From: Sulfitobacter sp. LCG007
GTDB lineage: Bacteria > Pseudomonadota > Alphaproteobacteria > Rhodobacterales > Rhodobacteraceae
DNA: 64,000 nucleotides
NCBI RefSeq assembly: GCF_040801785.1
Contig: NZ_CP161805.1
Location: 3,410,001-3,474,000, forward strand
Direction of reading: 5' to 3'
Shown here one piece after another: positions 8,100 through 18,182 of this stretch. A program made the position numbers and the translations under genes. Under the pieces are notes generated by a model that saw nothing but the letters and a program-made list of their open reading frames with translations, searched no databases and was not told the origin of the DNA. Each line of letters starts with the position of its first letter. Position 1 is the stretch's first letter.

Positions 8100-8975
8100 T
8101 CAGCGAAGGGTCACGACGTCGGGCGCCCCGTCCCGCCCGGACTGCTCGTCCCAGTGTGTCCGGTTGCGCACCACACCGCTGCGGCGCACCTGCGACACCG
8201 CGGACAAAGCCACCTCGGCGTAGGTCCAGCCGGGCTGATTGAGCCTGCCCGCCGCCAAAACCCCGTTTGACGGAAAGCCGGTGTCGGGCGGCCCGAAAAC
8301 GCCCCCCGCCCCGACGCTCGTCCCCAGCGCCTCCGACCAGTCCGCGTCCCCGACGACCGAGGACATGACTGTCACGCATTGCAGTTCGAGCGCGCGTGCC
8401 ATCGCCCCGATCCGCACCCGCCAGTAGCCCGCCTCGGCCTCGGTGCAGGAAGGTACGAGGATCAGGTCGCAGTCGACCAGCGCCCGGCCCAGCAGAGGGA
8501 ATTCGCTGTCATAGCAGATCAGGACACCCACGCGCCCGAGCGCCGTCTCGAATGTCCTGAGCGGCCCGCCCCCCGTCACGTCCCAGTCATCCCGCTCGAA
8601 CATGGTCATGATCTGCTTGTCCTGAACCCCCATCGCACCGGACGGCGCGAAGAAGCGCGCGCGGTTCACCGGCCGCGAGTCCGTTGCCGCAGGACCCGAC
8701 CCCGCGAGGATGTGCACCCCATGCTCCTTCGCAAGCCGGGCGTGCAGCGCATCCGCCTCCGGCAGACGGTCCGATACCGCGTAGAGCGAAAGCTCGAGAT
8801 CCCCCGCGACTTCCGGACCCGAGAGGGTCGCCAGTTCCATCGCCCCGTATTCCGGAAATACCAGCAGGTCCGCACCGTTCGAGGCCGCCTCCGAGACCCA
8901 GGAAGAAAGCTTGTCCTCATACTCGGACCAGCCGGAGAGGACAGAGAGGGGATAGGCGGATGTGGCGATCTTCAT
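8100..8975 (-). CDS. Carbon-nitrogen hydrolase (nitrilase/amidase family)
   Basis: This 291-residue cytoplasmic protein is of the nitrilase superfamily. The Glu-Lys-Cys catalytic set is visible: Glu in LVFPEYGAMEL (about residue 48), Lys in GVQDKQIMTMFE (about 120) and Cys in GVLICYDSEFPLLGR (about 156). The substrate cannot be inferred; such enzymes act on amides, nitriles or carbamoyl groups. The start is set at ATG 8975 (MKIATSAYPL), because the upstream extension has no family features. It is transcribed divergently from a LysR regulator across a 247-base gap, suggesting that the regulator may control it. Confidence 0.88.
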   Translation of the reverse strand: MKIATSAYPLSVLSGWSEYEDKLSSWVSEAASNGADLLVFPEYGAMELATLSGPEVAGDLELSLYAVSDRLPEADALHARLAKEHGVHILAGSGPAATDSRPVNRARFFAPSGAMGVQDKQIMTMFERDDWDVTGGGPLRTFETALGRVGVLICYDSEFPLLGRALVDCDLILVPSCTEAEAGYWRVRIGAMARALELQCVTVMSSVVGDADWSEALGTSVGAGGVFGPPDTGFPSNGVLAAGRLNQPGWTYAEVALSAVSQVRRSGVVRNRTHWDEQSGRDGAPDVVTLR

Positions 8976-9222
8976 GGGCGGGCTCCAGCATTTGTCTGTG
9001 TCGACATGGACTCCAGCACGGTGCCGATGCAAGCTCAACCCGGCCAACCGGCCGCATCCGAAGGGGATGATCGGCACAGTACGGGTCGAAAGGCATCGCT
9101 CCGCGCAGTCTTCAGCGGATTTTCCGGAGGCGTCCTGCGCGTGTCCTTGATCGCGGTCGCCGCCCCATTGACCCCCCCGGTCCGCACATTCACAATCCCC
9201 GAAACCGGCCCGGAATCCGTTC

Positions 9223-10185
9223 ATGCTCATCAAAGGCGTCACCCTGCGCGGCCTCGAGGTGTTCGAGGCGCTGGCCTCATCGGGGTCCGTCGCCCAGGCC
9301 TCGGCGCTGACAGGGTTGTCGCAGCCGGCGGTCAGCCAGCAGATCCGCAACCTCGAAGAAGCGCTTGGTGCCGAGCTTGTCGATCACGCGCGCCGGCCCA
9401 TGCGCCTGACACCGGCAGGAGAGGGCTTTCTCGTCCGCGCGGCCTCGGCACTATCGGCGCTCAGGCTCGCGCAGAGCGAGCTCACGGTCATGGATCTTGC
9501 CCATCTCAGCGCCCTAAGCATTGGAATCATAGATGATTTCGACGACAGCCTGACGCCTCGCCTCGCCACCATACTGGCGGACAGCATGACCCGGTGCCGT
9601 TTCAAGATGATAACGGCTTCCTCCAACGATCTGCGCATCGCCATGGAGGAAAAGCGGCTTCACCTGGCGATCTCGGCAAGCTCGGGGCAGGTTCTCGACG
9701 GCGTGCTGGAATACCCGCTGGCGCGGGACCCCTTCGTCCTTGTTGCCCCGAAAGGCGTCCCGCTGACGGCGCAGACGATGCGCGATCCGGCCGGACTGCC
9801 ATTCCTGCGCTACGAGCGCGAACAGCTGATCAGCCGCCAGATCGAGGCTGCGCTGGCGCGCCAGAAGATGCAGCTTTCCGAAAGGTTCGAGATCGGCAGC
9901 CATCTGGCGCTGATGGCAATGGTCGGCCGCGGTATCGGCTGGGCGATCACGACGCCGCTGGGCTATATGCGGGCGGCGCGATTCCATGGGCAGATCGAAG
10001 CCCAGCCGCTGCCCTTCTCGGGCTTCGCGCGACAGATCTCGCTCTATGCCTCGGCAGACTGGGCCGGTGAGGTGACGCTGAACGTCGCCCAGACGATGCG
10101 CCGCCTGATCCAGTCGCATATGGTTGACCCGGCGCTGGCGCAGCTTCCCTGGCTGGCCGGCGATCTGAAGGTACTCGAGGGCTGA
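9223..10185 (+). CDS. LysR family transcriptional regulator
   Basis: This 320-residue LysR-type regulator has an N-terminal winged helix-turn-helix (about residues 5-65, with ALTGLSQPAVSQQIRNLEEALG) and a C-terminal periplasmic-binding-like effector domain. It is divergent from the nitrilase-family gene, the classic arrangement for a LysR regulator and its target. The sirtuin gene starts two bases after its stop, so the two are probably co-transcribed. The effector is unknown. Confidence 0.93.
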   Translation: MLIKGVTLRGLEVFEALASSGSVAQASALTGLSQPAVSQQIRNLEEALGAELVDHARRPMRLTPAGEGFLVRAASALSALRLAQSELTVMDLAHLSALSIGIIDDFDDSLTPRLATILADSMTRCRFKMITASSNDLRIAMEEKRLHLAISASSGQVLDGVLEYPLARDPFVLVAPKGVPLTAQTMRDPAGLPFLRYEREQLISRQIEAALARQKMQLSERFEIGSHLALMAMVGRGIGWAITTPLGYMRAARFHGQIEAQPLPFSGFARQISLYASADWAGEVTLNVAQTMRRLIQSHMVDPALAQLPWLAGDLKVLEG

Positions 10186-10187
10186 AG

Positions 10188-10904
10188 ATGAATGCACGCG
10201 GACAAGGCGACAAGATCGTCATATTGACGGGCGCGGGGATATCGGCGGAGAGCGGCCTCGGGACGTTCCGCGCAGAGGGCGGGCTCTGGGCCCAGCACCG
10301 GATCGAGGATGTGGCGACGCCCGAAGGATTCGCGCGCGATCCGAAACTCGTGGTGGATTTCTACAACGCGCGACGGGTGCAGGCCGCAGAGGCAGAGCCC
10401 AATGAGGGGCATCTGGCGCTGGCGCGGCTCGAGGCGGCGTATCCGGGCGAGGTGGTGGTCGTGACCCAGAATGTCGACGACCTGCACGAGCGGGCCGGGT
10501 CGGCGGCAGTGATCCACATGCACGGTGCGCTGGCGGGTGCGCTTTGCCACGCCTGCGGTCACAGGTGGGAAGCGCCGCTGGTCATGGCCTCCGGCGATGC
10601 CTGCCCTTCCTGCGGTCGCGGCGCGGCACGGCCCGACATCGTCTGGTTTGGAGAGATGCCCTATCGGATGGAGGAGATCCTCGACCATCTCGAGACGGCT
10701 GCGGTCTTTGCGTCGGTCGGGACGTCGGGAAACGTCTACCCTGCCGCCGGTTTCGTGTCCGAGGCGCGGCGGCATGGTGCCCACACCATCGAGTTCAATC
10801 TCGAACGCTCGCTGGTGGGCGATCTCTTCAGGGAGGTACGGATAGGCCCCGCGACACGGACCCTGCCGATCTGGGTGGACGAGATGCTCGCGCGCGCGGA
10901 CTAG
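10188..10904 (+). CDS. cobB: Sir2 family NAD-dependent protein deacylase
   Basis: This 238-residue sirtuin removes acyl groups from lysines using NAD. Visible motifs are TGAGISAESGLGTFR (about residues 14-28), QNVDDLHERAG and MHGAL with the catalytic His, and two zinc-binding cysteine pairs (CHACGHRW and CPSCGRGAARPD). The segment FYNARRVQA matches the Tyr-x-x-Arg signature of class III sirtuins, which favour succinyl-, malonyl- or glutaryl-lysine, so desuccinylase activity is a reasonable inference. Its last four bases overlap the convergent copper-chaperone gene. Confidence 0.94.
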   Translation: MNARGQGDKIVILTGAGISAESGLGTFRAEGGLWAQHRIEDVATPEGFARDPKLVVDFYNARRVQAAEAEPNEGHLALARLEAAYPGEVVVVTQNVDDLHERAGSAAVIHMHGALAGALCHACGHRWEAPLVMASGDACPSCGRGAARPDIVWFGEMPYRMEEILDHLETAAVFASVGTSGNVYPAAGFVSEARRHGAHTIEFNLERSLVGDLFREVRIGPATRTLPIWVDEMLARAD

Positions 10905-11338
10905 CGGTCGAGGTCTACAGGCACGTCGATCGTGACGTCCCCGGCGCGCTCGAAACTCAGTGTCAGCGGCACGGATCCGCCTTCGGGAAGCGGCTTGGTC
11001 AGGCCCATGAGCATGACATGGTCGCCGCCGCGCCTGAGGTCGTGACTGCCCTCTGCCGGGATCTCGAGCCCGCCCTCGACCTCGATCATCTTCATGACGC
11101 CATCGGCCTCGGACTGATGGGTATGAAGTTCGGTCCTGGTTGCCGCCGGAGACGTCGCGGCGACGAGACGGTCCGCGACCTCGGACGTGTTCTCGATCAC
11201 CATGAAGGCGGCACCGACGGGTGCGCCGGGTGCGGACGACCTGACATAGGCGTCCCGGATGACGATTTCGGCCTGGGCAATGCCGCCGGCGAGGCAAAGG
11301 CAAGCGGCAAGGACGGGGTTGATGATGTTCACGGCCAT
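10901..11338 (-). CDS. Periplasmic copper chaperone PCu(A)C
   Basis: This 145-residue secreted protein has an N-terminal signal peptide (MAVNIINPVLAACLCLAGGIAQA, cleavage after AQA). The mature domain shows the PCu(A)C copper-binding residues: His in ELHTH, Met in DGVMKM, and the His-x-Met pair in GGDHVMLMGL. The family delivers Cu(I) to the CuA centre of cytochrome c oxidase in the periplasm. It is convergent with and overlaps cobB by 4 bases. A rpmB terminator lies upstream, so it probably has its own promoter in the 11339-11428 gap. Confidence 0.93.
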   Translation of the reverse strand: MAVNIINPVLAACLCLAGGIAQAEIVIRDAYVRSSAPGAPVGAAFMVIENTSEVADRLVAATSPAATRTELHTHQSEADGVMKMIEVEGGLEIPAEGSHDLRRGGDHVMLMGLTKPLPEGGSVPLTLSFERAGDVTIDVPVDLDR

Positions 11339-11428
11339 GTCTCCGGTTCGGTCCTGTCAGGCCATCTGCATGGCCCCGTCGACACAGCTACGCGCAGCAT
11401 GTGCGAATTACATCGCGCCAAAACGACA

Positions 11429-11455
11429 CACCCCGCCCGGGGTGCGGGCGGGGTG
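11429..11455 (-). terminator. Rho-independent terminator after rpmB
   Basis: CACCCCGCCC and GGGCGGGGTG form a perfect 10-bp stem around a 7-base loop. On the minus strand it is followed by TGTCGTTTTGG, a weak T-tract. It lies 23 bases downstream of the rpmB stop. Confidence 0.8.
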
Positions 11456-11478
11456 CGGATGGCACGATCGTGCGTTGT

Positions 11479-11778
11479 TCAGCTGAGGGCTTCTGCCTGG
11501 GTTCCGGCCTTCGCGATGGCCTTCTTGACCTTCAGCGCGTTCGGCGAAAGCTCGCTGTCCTTCGCCTTCGCCAGATACTGGTCCAGTCCGCCACGGTGAT
11601 CGACCGAACGCAGGGCAGAGGCCGAGATCCGGAACTTGAAGGCGCGGCCCAAGGCTTCGGACTGCAGGGATACGTCGTTCAGGTTCGGCAGGAACCGGCG
11701 ACGGGTCTTGTTGTTTGCATGGCTGACGTTGTTGCCAGACATCGGGCCCTTGCCGGTCAGTTCGCAGACGCGCGACAT
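11479..11778 (-). CDS. rpmB: 50S ribosomal protein L28
   Basis: This 99-residue L28 is a structural component of the large ribosomal subunit. The N-terminus [29 protein letters not shown] is the family signature, and the alphaproteobacterial length of about 95-100 residues fits. It is a single-gene unit with a strong hairpin terminator downstream; meaB lies 140 bases upstream and is read in the same direction. Confidence 0.97.
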   Translation of the reverse strand: MSRVCELTGKGPMSGNNVSHANNKTRRRFLPNLNDVSLQSEALGRAFKFRISASALRSVDHRGGLDQYLAKAKDSELSPNALKVKKAIAKAGTQAEALS

Positions 11779-11918
11779 GATCTAATCCTCTTTTCAACCG
11801 TCGCGTCCGGCGGTCCGGAAAACGACAAATGGGGCGGCCGTCCGGCAGCGCCCCGGAATTTCGTTCGCTGGCTTTAGTGGGAATCGCGGCAGGGGTCAAC
11901 CCGCCGCGTGGAAGGCTT

Positions 11919-12893
11919 TCACATCTCGCCGAGTTGGCGGAGAAAGTCACGGGCCGCTGCCGCCGGGGCGCAGTCACCCGCGGCGACGAGCCGGCCGATC
12001 CGGGCCAGCGCGGCCTTCGCCTCTGGCGTGTCGAGGACGGACAACAGGGTTCGGCGGACATCCTCCTCGAACCAGTAGCGGGCCTGTGCCGCCCGGGTCC
12101 GGTCCCAGAACCCGTTATCCCTGCGCCAGGCCACGAGATCGCTTACCGTCGACCACAGTTCGCCCAGCCCCTGTGCCTCGAGCGCGGACGCCATCATCGC
12201 CCTGGGATAGCCGTCCGGATCCTGCGGCCGTTTGCGCAGCAGGCGAAGCGCTCCGGCGTAGTCGGCGCAGGTCCGGCGCGCTGCCGGCATTAGCTCGCCG
12301 TCGGCCTTGTTCACCACGACAAGGTCCGCGATTTCCATGATGCCGCGCTTTACGCCCTGCAGTTCGTCTCCCCCTGCCGGCGCGATCAGCAGCAGGAAGA
12401 CGTCGGCCATTTCGGCCACCACGGTCTCGGACTGCCCGACCCCCACGGTTTCGATCAGCACAACGTCGAAACCCGCGCCCTCGCAAAGCGCCACCGCCTC
12501 GCGGGATCGGCGCGCGACGCCGCCAAGCTGCGACTGGCTGGGCGAGGGCCGGATGAAGGCAGCCTGCTCGCGCGCCAGGCGGTCCATGCGGGTCTTGTCT
12601 CCGAGGATCGAGCCGCCGGAGCGCGCGGAGGACGGATCGACAGCCAGAACCGCTACCCGCAGCCCCTGTTCGATCAGCATCATGCCGAAGCTTTCGATGA
12701 AGGTCGACTTGCCCACCCCCGGCGTACCCGAAAGGCCGATGCGCAGGCCCTGTCGATCCTTCGGCAGTGCGTCAAGCAGCGCCGCGGCGGCGTCGCGGTG
12801 ATCGGATCGGGCGCTTTCGACAAGGGTGATGGCCCGCGCAAGTGCGCGTCTTTCGCCTTTCGCCACCCGCTCTGCCAGTTCGCCGATGTCCAT
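11919..12893 (-). CDS. meaB: MeaB, GTPase chaperone of B12-dependent acyl-CoA mutases
   Basis: This 324-residue G3E-family GTPase of the MeaB/ArgK group protects and reloads adenosylcobalamin-dependent mutases. Motifs are Walker [17 protein letters not shown] (about residues 53-68), VDPSS with [12 protein letters not shown] (switch region), [17 protein letters not shown] (Walker B/switch) and VVNKADGE (base recognition). The natural client is methylmalonyl- or ethylmalonyl-CoA mutase, and ecm is at 59680 in this window. It is divergent from hrpB, 94 bases away. Confidence 0.94.
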   Translation of the reverse strand: MDIGELAERVAKGERRALARAITLVESARSDHRDAAAALLDALPKDRQGLRIGLSGTPGVGKSTFIESFGMMLIEQGLRVAVLAVDPSSARSGGSILGDKTRMDRLAREQAAFIRPSPSQSQLGGVARRSREAVALCEGAGFDVVLIETVGVGQSETVVAEMADVFLLLIAPAGGDELQGVKRGIMEIADLVVVNKADGELMPAARRTCADYAGALRLLRKRPQDPDGYPRAMMASALEAQGLGELWSTVSDLVAWRRDNGFWDRTRAAQARYWFEEDVRRTLLSVLDTPEAKAALARIGRLVAAGDCAPAAAARDFLRQLGEM

Positions 12894-12987
12894 GCGCCCA
12901 GTCCTTCAGCCTCGCCCGGTTGTCCGGCAGGCATCCGGAAAAGTCCAGTGCTTGGCGGCGGCCGGCCGACTGGGTAATCAGGTTGCC

Positions 12988-15429
12988 ATGACACCCGCCC
13001 TTCCCATCGACGATGTGCTGCCCCAGTTGCTCGGCGCCCTGAGGAAAGCGGGCCGCGCGGTCCTGCAGGCCCCCCCGGGGGCGGGCAAGACCACCCGCGT
13101 GCCGCTCGCGATCCTCGAGGCGGGCCTGAGCGAAGGACGCATCCTCATGCTCGAACCGCGCAGGCTCGCCGCCCGGGCCGCGGCCGAACGCATGGCACAG
13201 ACGCTGCAAGAGCCGGTCGGCAGGCGGGTGGGCTACCGGATGCGGGGTCAGTCGAAGACGGGGCCGGAAACGCGGATCGAGGTCGTCACCGAGGGCATCC
13301 TCACACGCATGCTGCAGGAGCGGCCGGACCTTCCCGGCATCGGCGCTGTGATCTTCGACGAATTCCACGAACGCTCGCTCAACGCCGATCTCGGGCTGGC
13401 GCTGTGCCTCGAGGTCGCGGGCGCCCTGCGCGAGGATCTGATGCTGGTTGCCATGTCGGCCACCCTCGATGCTGGCCCGGTGGCGGATCTGATGCAAGCG
13501 CCGGTCATCACTTCCGAGGGGCGCAGCTTTCCGGTCGAGACACGCTGGCTGCCCCGTCCCCTGTCCCGGACAGCGCGTTTCGAGGCGTCCATGGCCGACC
13601 TCGTTCTGGAGGCATTGGCACAGGAAGCGGGCGGCGCTCTGGTGTTCCTGCCGGGCGAGGCCGAGATCCGGCGGGTGGAAGGACTGTTGCGGCCCCGGCT
13701 GCCGACGGACTGCACGTTGCACCCGCTGTTCGGGGCGATGGATTTCGCGGCGCAGCGGGAGGCGATCGAACCCGCACGGGAGCAGCGCAAGGTCGTGCTT
13801 GCAACGGCGATCGCCGAGACCTCGCTGACGATCGAAGGCATCCGGATCGTCATCGACGGCGGGTTGTCTCGCCGGGCCCTGTTCGATCCGTCGTCCGGCA
13901 TGTCGCGCCTTGTCACCGAGCGGGTGACGCGGGCCGAGGCCACGCAGCGGGCGGGGCGGGCCGGACGGCTCGCGCCCGGCACCTGCTACCGGCTCTGGAC
14001 AAGGGGAGAGGAAGGCGCGCTTTCGGCCTTTCCGCCGGCGGAGATCGAGGTGGCGGACCTGACGGGCTTTGCGCTCGAACTCGCCCTCTGGGGCGCCGAG
14101 GCGCGCGATCTGGGCTTCGTGACGCCCCCCCACGAGGGCCGGCTGGCCGAGGCGCGTGGCGTGCTGGAGATGCTGGGGGCCCTGGATCGGACAGGCCGGA
14201 TCACGCCACATGGAAAGACGCTGGCCGCGCTGCCCTTGCATCCCAGGCTGGCGCACATGGTCGCGCGAGGGGGGCGCGACGCACCGCTTCTGGCAGCCCT
14301 TCTGTCGGAGCGCGACATCCTGCGCGGCGCGCCGGCGGACCTGTCGCTGCGCGTCGAGGCCGCGCGCGATCCGGCGCGCTTCATCCGCGAACACGGGCGC
14401 GAGCCGCACATGGCGACCCTGCACCGTGTCCGCGAAGAGGCCCGCCGGCTCGCAGGTTCCGCACAGGGCACTGCAATGTCCGTCGGAGCCCTAGCCGCGA
14501 TGGCCTATCCCGACCGTGTGGGGCTGCACCGAAAGGGCGATGCGCCGCGCTTCGTCCTCTCCGGGGGCAAGGGTGCGGCCTTGCCGGAGGGCGACCCGAT
14601 GGGTGGCGAAAGGCTGATCGTCGCGACCGATCTGGATGGCGACCTGCGCGAGGCGCGCATACGGCAGGCCGCGCGGATAACGGAAGCGGAACTGCGCGAG
14701 ATCTTCCCGGACCGGATCGCCTGGCACGACATCTGCGAATGGTCGCGCCGCGAGGGCCGCGTGATCGCGCGCCGTCAGGAACGCGTCGGAGCGCTGGTGC
14801 TGCAGGAGCGGAACTGGAACGACGCGTCCCCCGAGGCCATGGCGCGCGCGATGCTGGACGGTGTGCGCCAGCTCGGCCTGCGCCTGCCTCCCGCTTCCAG
14901 GCGACTTGTCGCACGGGCCGAACTGATGCGCCGTTCCGACAGCGCCTTCCCGGATTTTTCCGAAGCGCATCTGATGGAGACGCTGGCGGACTGGCTTCTG
15001 CCGCACCTGGCGGGCGTCACCACCGCGGCGGACTGGAAGGCCTTCGACATGACCGACGCCCTGCGCGCGCGTCTGAGCTGGGACCAGCTGCGGGCGCTTG
15101 ATGCATCCGCCCCCTCGCATTTCGAAACGCCGCTGGGGCGCCGTATCCCGATCGACTACAGCGACAGTGACGGGACACCCCGCATCGCCCTGCGCCTGCA
15201 GGAGATGTTCGGCGTCACCGAACATCCCCGCGCCGCGGGGCGACCGATCCGGGTCACGCTGCTTTCCCCGGCGCAGCGGCCGGTCCAGGTGACCGAGGAT
15301 CTGCCCGGTTTCTGGGCCAGTTCCTATCAGGATGTGCGCAAGGACATGCGAGGACGCTACCCGCGCCATCCCTGGCCCGAGGATCCGACACGGGCCGGCC
15401 CGACCCTGCGCGCGAAGCCTCGGGGCTGA
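12988..15429 (+). CDS. hrpB: ATP-dependent RNA helicase HrpB (DEAH family)
   Basis: This 813-residue protein matches the usual HrpB length. It shows Walker A QAPPGAGKTTRVPL (about residue 30), the DEFHERS box (about 125), SATLD (about 155), helicase motif VI TQRAGRAGRLAPG (about 320) and the HrpB-specific C-terminal region. HrpB is a cytoplasmic DExH helicase of poorly defined function. ATG 12988 (MTPALPIDDVLPQLL) matches family N-termini; a longer frame from 12826 overlaps meaB and is not supported. It is a single gene, followed by a Nudix-like gene in the same direction. Confidence 0.95.
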   Translation: MTPALPIDDVLPQLLGALRKAGRAVLQAPPGAGKTTRVPLAILEAGLSEGRILMLEPRRLAARAAAERMAQTLQEPVGRRVGYRMRGQSKTGPETRIEVVTEGILTRMLQERPDLPGIGAVIFDEFHERSLNADLGLALCLEVAGALREDLMLVAMSATLDAGPVADLMQAPVITSEGRSFPVETRWLPRPLSRTARFEASMADLVLEALAQEAGGALVFLPGEAEIRRVEGLLRPRLPTDCTLHPLFGAMDFAAQREAIEPAREQRKVVLATAIAETSLTIEGIRIVIDGGLSRRALFDPSSGMSRLVTERVTRAEATQRAGRAGRLAPGTCYRLWTRGEEGALSAFPPAEIEVADLTGFALELALWGAEARDLGFVTPPHEGRLAEARGVLEMLGALDRTGRITPHGKTLAALPLHPRLAHMVARGGRDAPLLAALLSERDILRGAPADLSLRVEAARDPARFIREHGREPHMATLHRVREEARRLAGSAQGTAMSVGALAAMAYPDRVGLHRKGDAPRFVLSGGKGAALPEGDPMGGERLIVATDLDGDLREARIRQAARITEAELREIFPDRIAWHDICEWSRREGRVIARRQERVGALVLQERNWNDASPEAMARAMLDGVRQLGLRLPPASRRLVARAELMRRSDSAFPDFSEAHLMETLADWLLPHLAGVTTAADWKAFDMTDALRARLSWDQLRALDASAPSHFETPLGRRIPIDYSDSDGTPRIALRLQEMFGVTEHPRAAGRPIRVTLLSPAQRPVQVTEDLPGFWASSYQDVRKDMRGRYPRHPWPEDPTRAGPTLRAKPRG

Positions 15430-15529
15430 GAACCGGAAAGCGATTAACCGCCCCTTCACCTCTTTCTGCTTGATTGATCCGGCATGGCGCTGCGCCCATG
15501 CTCCCATCATGCCCCGGAGGTGTCTCGCC

Positions 15530-16009
15530 ATGGATCATCAGGCCGGACGTATGCTCGACACGGTTTCCATGTCGATTGCCGGAATCTGGCAACGCATTGG
15601 CGCGGACACGCAGATCGGCGAAGCCGCCGCCCTTTGCCTGAGACGCAGCAAGGCGGGACCGCGCGTTCTTCTGGTCACCTGCCGAAGATCCGGTCGATGG
15701 ATCGTGCCGCAGGCCAGGGTTGGGGAAGGCGAGGATGCGGCCGAGACCGCCTGCCATGCGGCGTGGCGACAGGCAGGTGTCCGCGCGTCGCCCGAACGCA
15801 GGATGCCGCTCGGGATCTTCGATGCGCTGCGGCCCTGCTGCGCTGACCCGAATGACGTCTGGCGCGTACACGCGTTTCTCGTCGGCGTGCGCCGGCTGGC
15901 GGACAGCTATCCGCAGTCCGCCGACAGGGAGCGCCGCTGGTTCACGCCGCAGGAAGCGGCGCAGCGCGTGCTCGAACCGGGCCTGAAAACGATTCTCGGC
16001 AGGCTCTGA
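15530..16009 (+). CDS. Nudix-fold protein with degenerate Nudix box
   Basis: This 159-residue protein resembles small bacterial Nudix hydrolases of the diphosphoinositol-polyphosphate phosphohydrolase type: RWIVPQARVGEGEDAAETA, a DVWRVHAFLV strand and RRWFTPQEAAQ. The Nudix box is damaged. Where the family has REAWEEAGV, this protein reads HAAWRQAGV, so the catalytic Glu residues that hold the metals are absent. It is therefore probably a non-catalytic or altered-specificity relative. ATG 15530 follows the strong Shine-Dalgarno GGAGG at 15516. It converges on argF with a 9-base gap. Confidence 0.7.
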   Translation: MDHQAGRMLDTVSMSIAGIWQRIGADTQIGEAAALCLRRSKAGPRVLLVTCRRSGRWIVPQARVGEGEDAAETACHAAWRQAGVRASPERRMPLGIFDALRPCCADPNDVWRVHAFLVGVRRLADSYPQSADRERRWFTPQEAAQRVLEPGLKTILGRL

Positions 16010-16018
16010 CGGCCCGGA

Positions 16019-16945
16019 TCAGACGCCGAGACACCAGCGCATGATCGCCTTTTGCGCATGAAGGCGGTTTTCGGCCTCGTCGAAGACCACCGAGCTCGGC
16101 CCGTCCATGACCTCGCTCGTCACCTCGTCGTCGCGATGCGCCGGAAGGCAATGCATGAACAGGGCGTCGGGCTTCGCATGCGACATCAGTTGCGCGTCGA
16201 CCCGGTAGGGACGCAGCTGGTTGTGACGCCGCTCCTTTGCCGATTGCGCGTCATGCATCGAAACCCAGGTATCGGTCACGACCAGGTCGGCGCCCTCGAC
16301 CGCCTTTTGCGGGTCGCGTTCGATGGTCACTTTCGACCCCCTGCCCCGGGCGAACTCGACCCACTCCGGTTCCGGGTCCAGCGTCGGCGGCCCCGTGAAG
16401 GTCAGGTCGAAGCCGAACTGCCCGGCGGCATGCAGGAAAGACGCGCAGACGTTGTTGCCGTCTCCCGACCAGACCACCTTGCGCCCCTTGATCGGACCGC
16501 GATGTTCCTCGTAGGTCATCACGTCCGCCATGATCTGGCAGGGATGCGTCCGGTCCGTCAGCCCGTTGATCACCGGGACCGTGGCGAATTCGGCCATTTC
16601 GGTCAGCACCGCCTCGTCGAAGGTCCGGATCATGATCAGATCCACATAGCGGCTCAGCACGCGGGCGGTATCGGCGATCGTCTCGCCATGACCAAGCTGC
16701 ATGTCGCTGCCCGAAAGCACCATCGTCTGCCCGCCCATCTGCCGCACGCCCACGTCGAAGGACACGCGGGTCCGGGTCGAGGGCTTCTCGAAGATCAGCG
16801 CGACCATGCGTCCGGCGAGGGGTTGCGAATCGTCCGGCGCTCCGCGCGTGCGGCCGTCCCGCGCCGTCTTCATCGCGGCGGCAGTGTCGATGATGCCCCG
16901 CAGGGCGGCGGGGTCGGTAAGGTGAATGTCGAGAAAGTGGTTCAT
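16019..16945 (-). CDS. argF: Ornithine carbamoyltransferase
   Basis: This 308-residue enzyme makes citrulline from ornithine and carbamoyl phosphate in arginine biosynthesis. Signature motifs are [15 protein letters not shown] (carbamoyl phosphate site, about residues 50-64), [11 protein letters not shown] (HPCQ, about 132) and [13 protein letters not shown] (HCLP, ornithine site, about 265). It starts at ATG 16945 ([18 protein letters not shown]); the upstream in-frame extension lacks family similarity. It lies 61 bases downstream of argD, forming an argDF operon preceded by an arginine-rich leader ORF. Confidence 0.97.
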   Translation of the reverse strand: MNHFLDIHLTDPAALRGIIDTAAAMKTARDGRTRGAPDDSQPLAGRMVALIFEKPSTRTRVSFDVGVRQMGGQTMVLSGSDMQLGHGETIADTARVLSRYVDLIMIRTFDEAVLTEMAEFATVPVINGLTDRTHPCQIMADVMTYEEHRGPIKGRKVVWSGDGNNVCASFLHAAGQFGFDLTFTGPPTLDPEPEWVEFARGRGSKVTIERDPQKAVEGADLVVTDTWVSMHDAQSAKERRHNQLRPYRVDAQLMSHAKPDALFMHCLPAHRDDEVTSEVMDGPSSVVFDEAENRLHAQKAIMRWCLGV

Positions 16946-17006
16946 CGTCGGTCTTCTTGTCTCCTGCGCCGGACCCGCCCCGAGGGGCTTGCCCGGCAAT
17001 TCGGTC

Positions 17007-18182
17007 TCAGGCGGCCTCTACCGCTGTCGCGGCGGCATCGAGGCGCGAAATGGCCTCGCCGATCTCCTCGTCGCTGATCGTCAGCGCGGGCAGAAGGCGG
17101 ATCACGTTATCCGCGGCGGGGACGGTCAGAACCTCCGCCTCGTAGCCCTTGGCGACCACATCGGTATTGGCAACCTTGCATTTCAGGCCCAGCATCAGCC
17201 CTGCCCCGCGGACGCTCTCGAAGACGTCCGGATGCGCCGCGACCAGGCCCTCGAGCTTCTGGCGCAAAAGGCCCGCCTTGCGGTTCACATCGGCCAGGAA
17301 TTCGGGCTGCGCGATGATGTCCAGCACGGCATAGCCGACGGCACAGCCCAGGGGGTTGCCGCCATAGGTCGAGCCGTGCGTGCCCGCCGTCATGCCCGAG
17401 GCGGCATTTTCAGTGGCCAGAACGGCGCCCAGCGGAAAGCCCCCGCCAATGCCCTTCGCCACCATCATGATGTCGGGCGTGATCCCGGCCCATTCGTGGG
17501 CGAACAGCTTGCCGGTGCGCCCGACGCCACATTGGACTTCGTCGAGGATCAGCAGCACTCCGTGTTCGTCGCAGAGGGCGCGTATCGCCTTGAGCTCGTG
17601 GTCGGACAGCGGCCGGATGCCGCCCTCGCCCTGGATCGGCTCGACAAGCACGGCCGCGGTGCGATCGTTGATCGCGCCCTTCAGCGCCTCCATGTCACCG
17701 AAGTCGAGATGCACGAAGCCCGGCAGCAGGGGCGCGAAACCCTTGGTCATCTTCTCCGATCCGGAAGCCGCGATGGCCGCCGAGGACCGCCCATGGAACG
17801 AGCCGGAGAACGAGATGATGTCCGTCCGCTCCGGCTGGTCCTTGTGGTGGAAATACTTGCGCGCCATCTTCACCGCCAGCTCGCAGGCCTCGGTCCCGGA
17901 GTTGGTGAAGAAAACGGTATCGGCGAAGGTCAGTTCGACGAGCCGCTCGGCAAGGGCCTGCTGCTGCGGGATCTGGTAGAGGTTCGAGACATGCCAGAGC
18001 GCCCCTGCCTGTTCGGTCAGCGCGGCCACCAGCGCGGGATGGGCATGCCCCAGCGCATTCACCGCGATCCCTGCCCCGAGGTCCAGGAAGCGTCGACCGT
18101 CCGCCTCGGTCAGCCAGGCGCCCTCGCCTTTCACGAAGCTCAGCGGCGCCCTCGAATAGGTGGGCAGGATGGCAGGGATCAT
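17007..18182 (-). CDS. argD: Acetylornithine aminotransferase
   Basis: This 391-residue class III PLP aminotransferase converts N-acetylglutamate semialdehyde to acetylornithine in arginine biosynthesis, and may also serve lysine synthesis. Visible are the [17 protein letters not shown] cofactor-site stretch, [19 protein letters not shown] (PLP-binding Asp), [14 protein letters not shown] with the Schiff-base Lys, and [19 protein letters not shown] 18182 ([21 protein letters not shown]) matches the family start. It is the first structural gene of argDF, with a 150-base leader between it and the Arg-rich ORF at 18334. Confidence 0.96.
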   Translation of the reverse strand: MIPAILPTYSRAPLSFVKGEGAWLTEADGRRFLDLGAGIAVNALGHAHPALVAALTEQAGALWHVSNLYQIPQQQALAERLVELTFADTVFFTNSGTEACELAVKMARKYFHHKDQPERTDIISFSGSFHGRSSAAIAASGSEKMTKGFAPLLPGFVHLDFGDMEALKGAINDRTAAVLVEPIQGEGGIRPLSDHELKAIRALCDEHGVLLILDEVQCGVGRTGKLFAHEWAGITPDIMMVAKGIGGGFPLGAVLATENAASGMTAGTHGSTYGGNPLGCAVGYAVLDIIAQPEFLADVNRKAGLLRQKLEGLVAAHPDVFESVRGAGLMLGLKCKVANTDVVAKGYEAEVLTVPAADNVIRLLPALTISDEEIGEAISRLDAAATAVEAA

